Below, piece by piece: positions 33,673 through 42,921 of a DNA stretch of 64,000 nt. Every line of letters starts with the position of its first letter. Position 1 is the stretch's first letter. The translations under genes were made by a program, and so were the position numbers. The notes beneath the pieces were generated by a model. It did no database searches. It was not told the origin of the DNA and worked only from the letters and a program-made list of their open reading frames with translations. This DNA comes from Bacteroidales bacterium (GTDB taxonomy: Bacteria > Bacteroidota > Bacteroidia > Bacteroidales > F082), in assembly GCA_017537965.1 (NCBI GenBank), contig JAFYJV010000016.1:1-64000 (forward strand). The letters are read 5' to 3'.

Positions 33673-36125
33673 TATTTGAATATCAGTTTTCTTTCCTTGG
33701 TGTCGAATTCAAAGTTGCCCATCTCTTGCAAGGTCTTCTTGCCGATGACCCAGTTCTCGACCATCTTTTGAACGACTTTCACCTGCACGTCCTTGAGGGT
33801 CTTATTGGCAATACGGATCTCCTTGATGACGATGATGGCGTTGTTGGCCACGCTGCCAGTGCCCAAAATCTTGTCCACCTCACCGACGAAGTTGTCGCGG
33901 TTGATGCGTCCTTCGCTAAGAAGCTTGAGCGCAGTCTTTTCCGACATGCAGAAGTCGGCGTTTTGGCTGTAAGTGAATAGCTCTTTATAGCCGTCCACGT
34001 TGGCGTCGAAAGTGAAATAACCTCTGCTGTCGGTGGCGAAGACCACATAATTGACTTCTGTCGGGTTAATGGCGATATTGACGGTGGCGTTTTCGTCGAT
34101 CTCGGTCCTTGGGACGAAGTCTTTCGAGAGGATGCGGAACTCAGTGCGACGGTTCATCTGGTGTGCGGCTTCCCTCACATCGTTGTTGGGCAGTTTGTTG
34201 ATGAAATCCTCAGTAAGTTGGGTCCCGGCCTTGAAGGTATAGCCTTTTACGGTCATGTCTTTTTGGATGGTGCGAGGAACACGTTCGCCGTAGCCTTTGG
34301 CGGTGAGACGGAGTGGGTCGATGCCGCGGATGATGAGGTAATCCACCACGCTTTGGGCACGTTTTTGCGAGAGGATGTCGTTGTGCTCATCGGTGTCGCG
34401 TGCATCGGTATGGGAGGCCAGTTCGATGGTAATAGTCGGGTTAATTTGCAGGGTCTCGATAAGGCCTTGGAGCGAGTCCTCAAACTGAGGCTTGAGGTCC
34501 CATTTGCCTAAGTCGTAGAGAATGTCGGGCAGCATAATGGGCTCTTCGGGAATGGGCTTGAGTTCGAATTCTTTTTCGAAGTCCTTGCTGAATTCCAATC
34601 CCACGGTGGTCTCGGTGGCGCTGAGGGTGAAGTAATTGTCCTTGTCGATGGTGATCTCGTAGGTGGTGTTCTTGTTCATCTGCGAGTCGCTGAAGTTGAA
34701 ATAGCCCTTGTCGTTGGTGCGAGTACTCATGACAGAGCCGTCAGAGCCGACAAAACGCACGGTGGCGTTGGAGACGAACTGCATGGTGTTCTCATCCTTG
34801 ACAGTACCCGTAAACGTGAATTTGATCTGGGGTTCCTCGAAGTAGTAGATGTTATCGATGCCTCTGTTATTGCCTCTGTTTGACGACATGAAGCCTCTTT
34901 CCTGGGTAGGGTGGAAACAGATGGCGAAGTCGTCGCTGGTGGAGTTCATGGGGTATTTCAGGTTGACGGGTTGTCCCCAGTTTCCTGCGGTGTCGATGGT
35001 GACCACAAAGATGTCGAGACCGCCCATGCCGCCATGGCCATTCGACGAGAAGTAGAGGGTGGTGTCGTTACGAAGGAAGGGGAACACCTCATCGCCAGCG
35101 GTGTTGATATTCTCGCCGAGGTTGAAAGGTCTTCCAAAGGCTTCGTTGGTGCTTTTGCGGGTGGACACCCAAAGATCCTTACCTCCGAAACCGCCTTTGC
35201 GATCAGCGGAGAAGTATAGGATGAGCTCATCGTCGGAGAGGGTGGGATGTCCCACGATGTCAAGGGTGTCAACAGTGGCGATCTCTACCGGTCTCGGGGT
35301 GGAAAAAGAGCCTCCCGATTTGGAGGCGACCATGATCTGACAGCCGTTTTTCCTGTGTTCGCCAGCCAAGCAACGGGTGAAATACAACTTGGTGTAGTTG
35401 CTGTTCATGAAGGGGACGCCGTCGCTGTCGTCGCTGTTGATGTTGTTGCCTTCGTCAGCGAGGGTAGGGGTGCTCCAGTCTCCTTTGCGGTCTTGTTTTG
35501 AGGTCCAGAAATCAGAGAAATCCTGTCCGGTGATGCCTTCCTTCTCGCCTCCGGTAGCTCCTGAACGGGAAGAGGTGAAGATGATCTCGTTGAAGTTGCT
35601 GTTGGTCCAAGTGGCAGCGAAGTCGGAGTTCTTGGAGTTGATCTTTTTCATCTCGGTGATCTCATAGCGAGAGGGATTCTCGATCCATTCCTGGATGAGG
35701 TTGGTGGTCTCTAAGCCCAATTGCCCTCGTGGGTCGTCGGGTACCATGTGGATGTATGACTCGTAGTATTCAACGGCTTCCTTGTACTTCTCTATACTCT
35801 TGCAGGTCTCTGCGAGATATAGATAGACTTCGGGATGGGTGCTTGGAAAGTCGGTCTTGATGACTCTTTTGTAGTAAGGTTCGGCGCGTTTTGGAAGTCC
35901 GATGAGTCGGTAGCATTCTCCCATCTGGAAACTGATGCGTGCCCGCTCGCTCTTGTTGCGTTTGCTTCTTTTATAGGCTTTTTTGTAGCGGTCAGCGGCT
36001 TCCGTATATTGTTTTCTGCCGAAGGCAAGGTCGGCGTTCTTGGCAGGGTTTCTCCTTTGCGCGTAGAGCTCGGTGTCGAAGCAAAGACAAAGGAGGGAGA
36101 GAACGATGATCAAATATTTTTTCAT
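33672..36125 (-). CDS. PorE-like OmpA-family protein with extra retropepsin-like C-terminal domain
   Basis: 817 residues with a signal peptide ending LYAQ (residue 23). In order: TPR helices (about 25-150), a PD40/WD40-like propeller (about 165-430, with FTSSR, YFSADRKGGFGGKDLW and YFSSNGHGGMGGLDIF blades), a carboxypeptidase-regulatory-like sandwich (about 435-520) and an OmpA peptidoglycan-binding domain (about 530-668, with ASHTDARD and NDILSQKRA). This order matches PorE of the Porphyromonas T9SS and its relatives. In addition, residues about 691-817 resemble a Bacteroidetes retropepsin domain, ending VIGKKTLQEMGNFEFD...KLIFK. The expected D[ST]GA active site is replaced by SQNA (720-723), so it is probably a non-catalytic domain. 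The protein likely bridges peptidoglycan and the outer membrane. Confidence 0.85.
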   Translation of the reverse strand: MKKYLIIVLSLLCLCFDTELYAQRRNPAKNADLAFGRKQYTEAADRYKKAYKRSKRNKSERARISFQMGECYRLIGLPKRAEPYYKRVIKTDFPSTHPEVYLYLAETCKSIEKYKEAVEYYESYIHMVPDDPRGQLGLETTNLIQEWIENPSRYEITEMKKINSKNSDFAATWTNSNFNEIIFTSSRSGATGGEKEGITGQDFSDFWTSKQDRKGDWSTPTLADEGNNINSDDSDGVPFMNSNYTKLYFTRCLAGEHRKNGCQIMVASKSGGSFSTPRPVEIATVDTLDIVGHPTLSDDELILYFSADRKGGFGGKDLWVSTRKSTNEAFGRPFNLGENINTAGDEVFPFLRNDTTLYFSSNGHGGMGGLDIFVVTIDTAGNWGQPVNLKYPMNSTSDDFAICFHPTQERGFMSSNRGNNRGIDNIYYFEEPQIKFTFTGTVKDENTMQFVSNATVRFVGSDGSVMSTRTNDKGYFNFSDSQMNKNTTYEITIDKDNYFTLSATETTVGLEFSKDFEKEFELKPIPEEPIMLPDILYDLGKWDLKPQFEDSLQGLIETLQINPTITIELASHTDARDTDEHNDILSQKRAQSVVDYLIIRGIDPLRLTAKGYGERVPRTIQKDMTVKGYTFKAGTQLTEDFINKLPNNDVREAAHQMNRRTEFRILSKDFVPRTEIDENATVNIAINPTEVNYVVFATDSRGYFTFDANVDGYKELFTYSQNADFCMSEKTALKLLSEGRINRDNFVGEVDKILGTGSVANNAIIVIKEIRIANKTLKDVQVKVVQKMVENWVIGKKTLQEMGNFEFDTKERKLIFK

Positions 36126-36154
36126 GTGATGTACCGATGTTCGTATTAATTCAG

Positions 36155-36162
36155 CAAAGATA
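36155..36162 (-). promoter_or_regulatory. -7 box for the ompA-like/purM/prfA/pyrF unit
   Basis: TATCTTTG on the minus strand, 29 bases before the ATG at 36125. It lies just past the secDF terminator in the direction of transcription. Confidence 0.6.
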
Positions 36163-36168
36163 CGAAAA

Positions 36169-36202
36169 AAAAAGAATCCCGCTTGCCAACGGGATTCTTT
36201 TT
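36169..36202 (-). terminator. intrinsic terminator of secDF
   Basis: A 13-bp stem (AAAAAGAATCCCG and complement) with an 8-base loop, followed on the minus strand by a run of T. It ends the secDF transcript just before the promoter of the next unit. Confidence 0.85.
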
Positions 36203-36223
36203 AGAATAAGAATGCTTATTATG

Positions 36224-39200
36224 TTATTTCTTCTTGTTGTTCTCTGCTGCTTCAGCGAGTTCCTTGTCTTGCTTGTGGCCCTTGAGCAGGTTGTAAGCGA
36301 TGGGTGATGACAGGAACACTGAGGAGAAGGTACCAGCGAGGATACCGACCAACAGAGCAAAGATGAATCCACGGATGGTGTCGCCGCCGAAGAAGAAGAT
36401 GGCCAGCAACACGACGAAGGTGGAACCCGAGGTGTTGAAGGAACGGGTCAACGTGCTGTTGACAGCGTTGTTGATGTTCTCTCTCCAGGAAGCCTTCGGG
36501 TGGTTGGTGGTGTTCTCACGCACACGGTCGAAGATAACCACGGTAGCGTTGATGGAGTAACCGATGATGGTCAACACAGCGGCGATGAAGGCCTGGTCAA
36601 CTTCCATGGTGAACGGCAGGATGTTGAAGAACAACGAGTACATACCCAGCATGATGACGGTATCGTGGGTCAACGCGGCAAGGGCGGAGAGACCGTATTG
36701 CCATCTGCGGAAACGGATGGCAATGTAAGCGAACATCAAGATGAGTGACACGATGATGGCCCAGATGGACTTGCGGGTGACGTCGCTGGCGATGGTGGCA
36801 CCCACCTTCTGGGTACTCAACACACCGATGGTCTCGTCCTCCGAAGAGAACTGGTCGGCGGTGATGCTCTGGTTGAACAAGCCGTTCAGACCTTGGTAGA
36901 GGATGCTCTGGATCTCGCTGTCAACCTCCGGGTTGTTGTCGTCGATCTTATACTTGGTCGTGATCTTCACCTGACCGTTAGGACCATAGGTCTTCACTTC
37001 AGGAGTCTCCCAACCGGCCACATTGACATTCGACAAGGCTTCACGCACTTGATCCACCTTCACGTCTTGGTCAAAGCGAACGATGTAGTTGCGACCACCC
37101 TTGAAGTCAATGCCGAGGTTCAAGCCCTTGAAGGCGAGTGAACCGACGCTGATGACGATCATGATCAGGGCGATGATATAAGCGGTCTTGCGGAAGTTGA
37201 TGAAGTCGAAGTGGGTGTCCTTCAAGAAGTTCTCGGTGAGCTTTGTGGTGAAGGAGATGTTCTTTTCCTTGTCAAGCATTCTCGTGAAGATGAGACGGCT
37301 GATGAAGATGGAGGTGAACAAGGAGGTGAGGATACCGATGCAGAGCGTGACAGCGAAGCTGTGGACAGGACCGGTACCGAGGATGATCAGCACGATACCT
37401 GTGATCAAGGTGGTGACGTTACCGTCGATGATGGCGGAGTAAGCGTTCTTGTAACCGGCATCGATGGCTGCGCGGAGGGCTTTGCCGCCACGAAGCTCTT
37501 CCTTGATACGCTCAAAGATAATCACGTTGGAGTCCACTGCCATACCCAACGTCAACACGATACCTGCGATGCCAGGCAAGGTCAGCACGGAGCCGAGGCA
37601 AGCCAGCACACCGAACAGGAAGAATACGTTGACGATCAAGGCGATATCGGCGACCAAACCGGCTTTCTTATAGAAGAAGACCATGTAGATCAGCACGAGG
37701 ATGAAGGCGAAGACCATGGACCACATACCTTTCTGGACGGATTCTTTACCGAGTGAAGGACCAACCACTTGCTCTTCAAGGATGCGGGCAGGTGCAGGAA
37801 GCTTACCGGCCTTCAGGATGTTGGCCAAGTCTTGGGCTTCCTCAATGGTCATGCCACCACCAGAGATGGAAGAACGTCCGTTCGGGATCTCACCGTTGAC
37901 AACGGGATAGCTATAGACGTAGTTGTCGAGGACGATGGCGATCTGCTTGCCGACGTTCTCGCCAGTGAGACGCTTCCAAGCCTTGGCACCTTCCGAGTTC
38001 ATCTGAAGGGTGACCTCCACTTGGTTGTTTTGGCCGTAGTCCTGACGAGCATCGGTGATGACTTCACCACCGAGGGCGCATTTGTTGTCGCGCGACATCT
38101 TCAGGGCGACGAGTTCGAGGAACTCGGTCTCACCACCGTAGTTTTCTGGTTTCACCGACCAAGCCAGCTTCATCGTACGAGGGAAGAGGTTGGCGGTCTC
38201 GGTCAGCATCTGGTTGATGGCGGCAGTGTCCTTCACCTGGGCAATACCAACGCGAGCAGTCTGGGCAGGGCCGTTTTGGGAGTATGAGGGTTGCAGCAGG
38301 GCGAACAAGGGGTTCTCGGCCTGGTATTTGGCCAAAGCCTCGTCATCGCTGATGTTTTCCTCTGCGTTTTCTTCCTGTGCAAGTTGGTCAAGCACGTTCT
38401 CGACAGTGCTGTCGTTGGCAGCGGCTTCAACTTCGGCAACGGCCTCTTGGGCTTCGGCAACCACCTCTTCAGCAGTTTCGGCAGCCTCTTCAGCATTGTC
38501 GGTGGTGATTTCGTTAGCAGCCTTGTTTTTCTGGGCTAACTTGGCGTTGGCTTCCACGAAATACTGGGCCACCTCGTTGAAGTTATAGGTCTCCCAGAAC
38601 TCGAGTTGTGCCGTTCCTTGGAGGAGCTTACGCACACGCTGCGGATCCTTGATGCCAGGGAGTTCCACGAGGATGCGTCCGCTGCCTTCCAGCTTCTGGA
38701 TGTTGGGTTGGGCAACGCCGAAACGGTCGATACGCGTTCTCAGAATCTGGTAGGAACGGTCGATGGCTCCGTCACTTTCCTCTTTCAAAACCTTCAGCAC
38801 CTCGTTGTTGGTGGAGTTGACGGTGATGCCTTTATCTTTGAATTCAAACAGGAAAATCGAGGCGAGTTTTGCGTTGGGGTCAACTTCTTGGTAGGCTTGG
38901 CCGAACAAGGTCACGAAGTCGCCTTCGCTCTTCTCTTGACGTTGGGAGGCAAGCTCCATGGCCTGCATGAAAGTCGGGTCGTTGGCGTTGGCTCCTGCCA
39001 GTGCCTTGACGATGTCCTTCACCGAGACTTCGAGGGTCACGTTCATACCGCCCTTCAAGTCCAGACCTAAGTTGATTTCTCTTTCTTTCGCATCACGATA
39101 AGTGTACTTTTTCACTAATAGGTTGTACACATTGACGTTGCTGACTGAGTCCAGATAGTAGTTTTCCTTGGCATCCATGAGTGCCTGCATTGCGGACTCG

Positions 39201-39349
39201 TCTCCATTTGCAAGTTTGCTAGCCTCTTCTTGAGCGTACTTGGCCGCTTTCTTCTCCACCGACTTGGTTACCAAAGTGAAGGAAAGCTGGTACAAGAAAA
39301 TCAGCCCAAAAACGATGGCTAACGCCTTGATTGCTCCTTTGTTTTGCAT
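36224..39349 (-). CDS. secDF: protein translocase subunit SecDF (fused)
   Basis: 1041 residues. SecD and SecF are fused in one chain, as usual in Bacteroidetes. The inner-membrane protein uses proton-motive force to pull preproteins through SecYEG. The SecD part has one N-terminal helix, the GLDLKGGMNVTLEV motif near 95-108 and five more helices from about 565. A FKGLNLGIDFKGGRNYIVRF motif near 765 marks the SecF start. An Ala/Glu-rich low-complexity insertion (about 270-345) lies in the large periplasmic domain. It is transcribed alone, with a promoter candidate at 39425-39432 and a terminator downstream. Confidence 0.96.
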   Translation of the reverse strand: MQNKGAIKALAIVFGLIFLYQLSFTLVTKSVEKKAAKYAQEEASKLANGDESAMQALMDAKENYYLDSVSNVNVYNLLVKKYTYRDAKEREINLGLDLKGGMNVTLEVSVKDIVKALAGANANDPTFMQAMELASQRQEKSEGDFVTLFGQAYQEVDPNAKLASIFLFEFKDKGITVNSTNNEVLKVLKEESDGAIDRSYQILRTRIDRFGVAQPNIQKLEGSGRILVELPGIKDPQRVRKLLQGTAQLEFWETYNFNEVAQYFVEANAKLAQKNKAANEITTDNAEEAAETAEEVVAEAQEAVAEVEAAANDSTVENVLDQLAQEENAEENISDDEALAKYQAENPLFALLQPSYSQNGPAQTARVGIAQVKDTAAINQMLTETANLFPRTMKLAWSVKPENYGGETEFLELVALKMSRDNKCALGGEVITDARQDYGQNNQVEVTLQMNSEGAKAWKRLTGENVGKQIAIVLDNYVYSYPVVNGEIPNGRSSISGGGMTIEEAQDLANILKAGKLPAPARILEEQVVGPSLGKESVQKGMWSMVFAFILVLIYMVFFYKKAGLVADIALIVNVFFLFGVLACLGSVLTLPGIAGIVLTLGMAVDSNVIIFERIKEELRGGKALRAAIDAGYKNAYSAIIDGNVTTLITGIVLIILGTGPVHSFAVTLCIGILTSLFTSIFISRLIFTRMLDKEKNISFTTKLTENFLKDTHFDFINFRKTAYIIALIMIVISVGSLAFKGLNLGIDFKGGRNYIVRFDQDVKVDQVREALSNVNVAGWETPEVKTYGPNGQVKITTKYKIDDNNPEVDSEIQSILYQGLNGLFNQSITADQFSSEDETIGVLSTQKVGATIASDVTRKSIWAIIVSLILMFAYIAIRFRRWQYGLSALAALTHDTVIMLGMYSLFFNILPFTMEVDQAFIAAVLTIIGYSINATVVIFDRVRENTTNHPKASWRENINNAVNSTLTRSFNTSGSTFVVLLAIFFFGGDTIRGFIFALLVGILAGTFSSVFLSSPIAYNLLKGHKQDKELAEAAENNKKK

Positions 39350-39424
39350 TGTAAAACGATTTAATTATTTGACTTTTAATATTTTAGATACTTTTTTTGC
39401 CTTTTTTGCTTAATTTCGAGCCTG

Positions 39425-39432
39425 CAAAAATA
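39425..39432 (-). promoter_or_regulatory. -7 box candidate for secDF
   Basis: TATTTTTG on the minus strand, about 75 bases before the secDF ATG at 39349 and within the 113-base gap after the ABC permease gene. Confidence 0.45.
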
Positions 39433-39462
39433 GAATATTTTGTTCGATTTCACAAATTGTTT

Positions 39463-40773
39463 CTAATATTTTAACCATTTGAAAACCTCTTTGTAGGAAA
39501 GTTTCTTGCCATACATGAGGATTCCCGTGCGATAAATCTTGGCTGCGACCCACGTCATGGCGATGAAAGTGCCGACGAGGATCAGGGCAGAGACGACGAC
39601 TTGCCAGATGGGAATGCCGAATGGTATGCGTACCATCATCACGATGGGCGAGGTGAACGGGATCATCGACAGCCAGATCGCTAAGCTGCTGTCGGGGTTG
39701 TTGACAATGTAAATTGCCGAAAAGAAGGCAATAATCAAGGGAACGGTCACGGGCAAGGTGAATTGCTGCGAATCGGTGTTGTTCTCGACGATGGAGCCGA
39801 TGGCGGCAAACATGGTGGCGTAAAGCAGATAGCCCAGCAGGAAGAACACGATGAAACTGATGATGATCGTCCCGAAATCGATGGAGTGGACAATGTTGAG
39901 TATGTTTTGTACCGCCTCGTTGTCCATGATGTTGCTGGAGTTGATTTGCTGTGTCATCACTGTACCAGCACTGATGGCCTCGGGATGGCTGATGCCTACT
40001 GCTGCAGAGAAGCCGACATAAATGACGCCGGTTAGCACAATCCACATTACAAACTGGGTGATTGCCACCAGCGACACGCCGATAATCTTGCCCATCATCA
40101 GCTGGAAGGGCTTCACACTGCTGACGATGACCTCGACAATGCGGCTACTCTTCTCTTCCATGACGCCTTGCATCACTTGCCCGCCAAACAGCATGATGAA
40201 GACGTAAATCAAGATGGCGAGGATCATGCCGAGGGTGAACTGTATCTCCGTAAAGGTCTCTTTCTCACCACCTTCCTCGTCCATTCGGATGACGGTCAAA
40301 TTAATGTGGGTTTTGATGCTTTCCAGAATCTCGGGGTCGATGCCTGAGGCGATGAGTTTCTGTACCTGAACCTCGTTTTTCATCACGTCGCGAATGTGTT
40401 CCTCGACGTTCATTGGAACCTGCTTCATGCTGTAAACCACTGCGTTTGACGGGATGTTGAGTTGCGTCTCGGGGATAAACAAAGCGATGTCGTACGTCCC
40501 TTCTTGGATCAGTCTCTTGGTGGAGTCGATGCTGATGTCGTCAAGGCGCACAAAGGTCTGGTTTTCCGTGTTGGTGAACTGACGCTCAAACCAATGGCTT
40601 TGGTCAACTACGGCGATGGTCCGTTTCTCGTTGTCGCCATGGAGTGCCAGCAGGATGGGGATGATATAAATGGCAGCCAGAAGCAACGGACCCAAGAAGG
40701 TCATGATGATGAAGCTGCGCTTCTTGACGCGGGTGAAATATTCGCGTCTGATGATGAGTCCGATCTTGTTCAT
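39463..40773 (-). CDS. ABC transporter permease, NatB/ABC-2 type
   Basis: 436 residues with six membrane helices: one at residues about 22-45 (IIMTFLGPLLLAAIYIIPILL) and five in the C-terminal half. A large external loop (about 50-180) lies between the first and second. This is the layout of NatB/YhaP-type ABC-2 permeases, which export Na+ or drugs with a NatA ATPase. It overlaps the ATPase gene by 4 bases (ATGA), so the two subunits are co-translated. The substrate is not predictable. Confidence 0.85.
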   Translation of the reverse strand: MNKIGLIIRREYFTRVKKRSFIIMTFLGPLLLAAIYIIPILLALHGDNEKRTIAVVDQSHWFERQFTNTENQTFVRLDDISIDSTKRLIQEGTYDIALFIPETQLNIPSNAVVYSMKQVPMNVEEHIRDVMKNEVQVQKLIASGIDPEILESIKTHINLTVIRMDEEGGEKETFTEIQFTLGMILAILIYVFIMLFGGQVMQGVMEEKSSRIVEVIVSSVKPFQLMMGKIIGVSLVAITQFVMWIVLTGVIYVGFSAAVGISHPEAISAGTVMTQQINSSNIMDNEAVQNILNIVHSIDFGTIIISFIVFFLLGYLLYATMFAAIGSIVENNTDSQQFTLPVTVPLIIAFFSAIYIVNNPDSSLAIWLSMIPFTSPIVMMVRIPFGIPIWQVVVSALILVGTFIAMTWVAAKIYRTGILMYGKKLSYKEVFKWLKY

Positions 40774-41687
40774 GGCTGGCTGTTTTTGGATTGAACTTCT
40801 TGGATGAAAATGTCGTTCATCGAAGGTAGGATCTCGTGGTAGGAGAGGAGAGTGCCCATGTCCATGATACGGAGCAGCAGGGCTTTGGGCGACTCACCGA
40901 CGAAGGTGATCTTCAGCGTGTCGGGAGTCTCCGTATCTTCGATCTTGAGGTTGAAATCGTCGGTGAGCGAAAAGAGTGGTTGACGATCTTCGGCACGGAC
41001 CACGATCTCGTGTGTGGAGGTGTGGTGCTGCTGGCGGATTTCAGCGACTCGCCCTTCCAGGATCTTTTCACCTTTATTAATTAAAGAGATGCTGTCACAA
41101 AGTTCCTCCACCGAACTCATGTTATGAGTCGAGAGCAGGATGGTGGCGCCTTTTTCGCGCAGCTCAAGGATGGACTCCTTGAGTAGGTTGGCGTTGATGG
41201 GGTCGAAGCCGGAGAAAGGCTCGTCGAAGATCAGGATGTCGGGCTCGTGGATGATGGTGGTGATGAACTGTATCTTCTGTTGCATTCCTTTGGAGAGCTC
41301 TTCCACGGTCTTGTTCCACCATTCGCCGATTTGGAACTTCTCGAACCACATCTTTAGTCGCCGCTCGGCTTCCGAACGGGAGATCCCTTTGAGTTGAGCG
41401 AGATAGATGGCTTGTTCGCCGACTTTCATTTTCTTGTACAGTCCGCGCTCTTCGGGGAGGTATCCGATGCGTTCGATATGTTTCGGACACAACGGCTTCC
41501 CGTCGATGAGAATCTGTCCGGTGTCGGGGCCGGTGATCTGGTTGAGGATGCGGATGAGGGTGGTCTTGCCGGCACCATTGGGCCCAAGAAGCCCGTAGAT
41601 GCTTTGCTCGGGCACCTGCATGCTGACGTTGTTCAGGGCCACATGGTCGGCGTATCGTTTGGTGACGTTGGTGACTTCTATCTTCAT
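40770..41687 (-). CDS. ABC transporter ATP-binding protein, NatA type
   Basis: 305 residues. Walker A GPNGAGKTT near 35, Q-loop at LPEERGL, signature LSKGMQQK, Walker B LIFDEPFSGFDP and a His switch in LSTHNM are all present. The EERGLY Q-loop and the C-terminal about 85-residue extension are typical of NatA/DUF4162 ATPases that partner ABC-2 permeases. It lies 12 bases after dnaJ and overlaps its permease gene by 4 bases. Confidence 0.88.
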   Translation of the reverse strand: MKIEVTNVTKRYADHVALNNVSMQVPEQSIYGLLGPNGAGKTTLIRILNQITGPDTGQILIDGKPLCPKHIERIGYLPEERGLYKKMKVGEQAIYLAQLKGISRSEAERRLKMWFEKFQIGEWWNKTVEELSKGMQQKIQFITTIIHEPDILIFDEPFSGFDPINANLLKESILELREKGATILLSTHNMSSVEELCDSISLINKGEKILEGRVAEIRQQHHTSTHEIVVRAEDRQPLFSLTDDFNLKIEDTETPDTLKITFVGESPKALLLRIMDMGTLLSYHEILPSMNDIFIQEVQSKNSQP

Positions 41688-41699
41688 AGGGCGGCGGGG

Positions 41700-42857
41700 T
41701 TAGCTGAAGTAATCTCGGACCCTTTTGAAGAACGAGCGGTCGTCTTCCGTCGGGTTGGGCTTGAAGTTATCCGACTTGCTCAGGTTTTGGAGGAGCTTCT
41801 CTTCGTCTTTGGAGACTTTTTTTGGAATCCAGACATTGACGTTGACGAGAAGGTCGCCGTTTCCGTAACTGTTGACGTTGGGAAGCCCTTTCCCTCTGAG
41901 ACGCAGTACTTTGCCGCTTTGGGTACCAGGGGCGATCTTGATCCTCACCTTGCCACTGACGGTGGGTACTTCGGCATCGGTGCCGAGGATGGCGTCGGTG
42001 ACGGAGATGAAGAGCTGATAGATCAGGTTGCTGCCGTCACGCTCGAAGTCGGGATGTTCCTCCTCTTCAATGAGCACTAAGAGGTCGCCGTTGACGCCGT
42101 TGTGCGGTCCGGCACCGCCTTTGCCGCGAAGCGTGAGCTGCATGCCTTCGCCGACGCCGGCAGGGATGTCGATGTCAATGACTTCCTCGCCTTTGACGAT
42201 GCCGTCACCGTGACAATGGGTACACTTGTTCTTGATGACTTTTCCTGTACCGCCGCAGTTGGGACAGGTCGAGGCAGTCTGCATCTGTCCGAAGAGAGAG
42301 CTGACCGTTCTCAAAACCTGTCCACGACCCTTGCAAGTAGGACAGGTCTCGGTGGTGCCGTCCTCCGAGCCTGAACCGTGACAATGGTCGCAGGTGACGT
42401 ATTTGTTGACTTTGATCTTTTTCTTGACGCCTTTCTCGATCTCCTGCAGGTTCAGCTTGACTTTGACGCGGATGTTGCCGCCGCGCTCTCGGATGTTGCC
42501 GCCTGAGCGGGATCCACCGCCGAAGCCGCCGCTGAAGAAGCTGCCCAAGCCGAAGTCGGCAAACAGGTCGCCAAACTGGCTGAAGATGTCGTCCATCGAC
42601 ATGCCTTGGCCGCCGTAGCCGCCTTGTCCGCTCATTCCGGCGAAGCCGAATTGATCGTAACGTTGCCGTTTCTCGGGGTTGCTCAGCACCTCGTAGGCTT
42701 CGGCGGCCTCCTTGAACTTCTCTTCTGCCTCCTTGTTGCCCGGGTTGCGGTCAGGGTGATATTGCAATGCCAGCTTGCGGTACGCCTTCTTCAACTCATC
42801 GGGCGTAGCGTTCTTGCCGACACCTAGCACTTCGTAATAATCTCTTTTTTCTGCCAT
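41700..42857 (-). CDS. dnaJ: chaperone DnaJ
   Basis: 385 residues, type I Hsp40 that stimulates the DnaK ATPase and presents unfolded clients. The J domain has YHPDRNPG near residue 34. It is followed by a Gly/Phe-rich linker, then four zinc-binding repeats ([32 protein letters not shown] at about 150-220) and the two C-terminal substrate-binding beta-domains. It follows grpE by 57 bases; dnaK is not in the window. Confidence 0.97.
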   Translation of the reverse strand: MAEKRDYYEVLGVGKNATPDELKKAYRKLALQYHPDRNPGNKEAEEKFKEAAEAYEVLSNPEKRQRYDQFGFAGMSGQGGYGGQGMSMDDIFSQFGDLFADFGLGSFFSGGFGGGSRSGGNIRERGGNIRVKVKLNLQEIEKGVKKKIKVNKYVTCDHCHGSGSEDGTTETCPTCKGRGQVLRTVSSLFGQMQTASTCPNCGGTGKVIKNKCTHCHGDGIVKGEEVIDIDIPAGVGEGMQLTLRGKGGAGPHNGVNGDLLVLIEEEEHPDFERDGSNLIYQLFISVTDAILGTDAEVPTVSGKVRIKIAPGTQSGKVLRLRGKGLPNVNSYGNGDLLVNVNVWIPKKVSKDEEKLLQNLSKSDNFKPNPTEDDRSFFKRVRDYFS

Positions 42858-42893
42858 GTTACATAGCTAGCATCCTGCGGATGCCAATATCTC

Positions 42894-42921
42894 TAAATTC
42901 TTAATTTTAAATTCTTAATTT
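42894..42921. repeat. perfect 14-bp tandem repeat at the end of grpE
   Basis: TAAATTCTTAATTT occurs twice in a row; the second copy includes the grpE stop codon. A small hairpin (GCATCC TGC GGATGC, 42870-42884) lies beside it in the grpE-dnaJ gap. Confidence 0.6.

Noticed and set aside
37211-37756. Long plus-strand frame within secDF
   Set aside because: It is rich in Asp/His/Gln from complement codons of membrane helices and has no family match; SecDF is unambiguous.
42870-42884. Hairpin GCATCC-TGC-GGATGC as terminator of grpE
   Set aside because: The stem is only 6 bp with no T-run, and dnaJ is expected to be co-transcribed with grpE.
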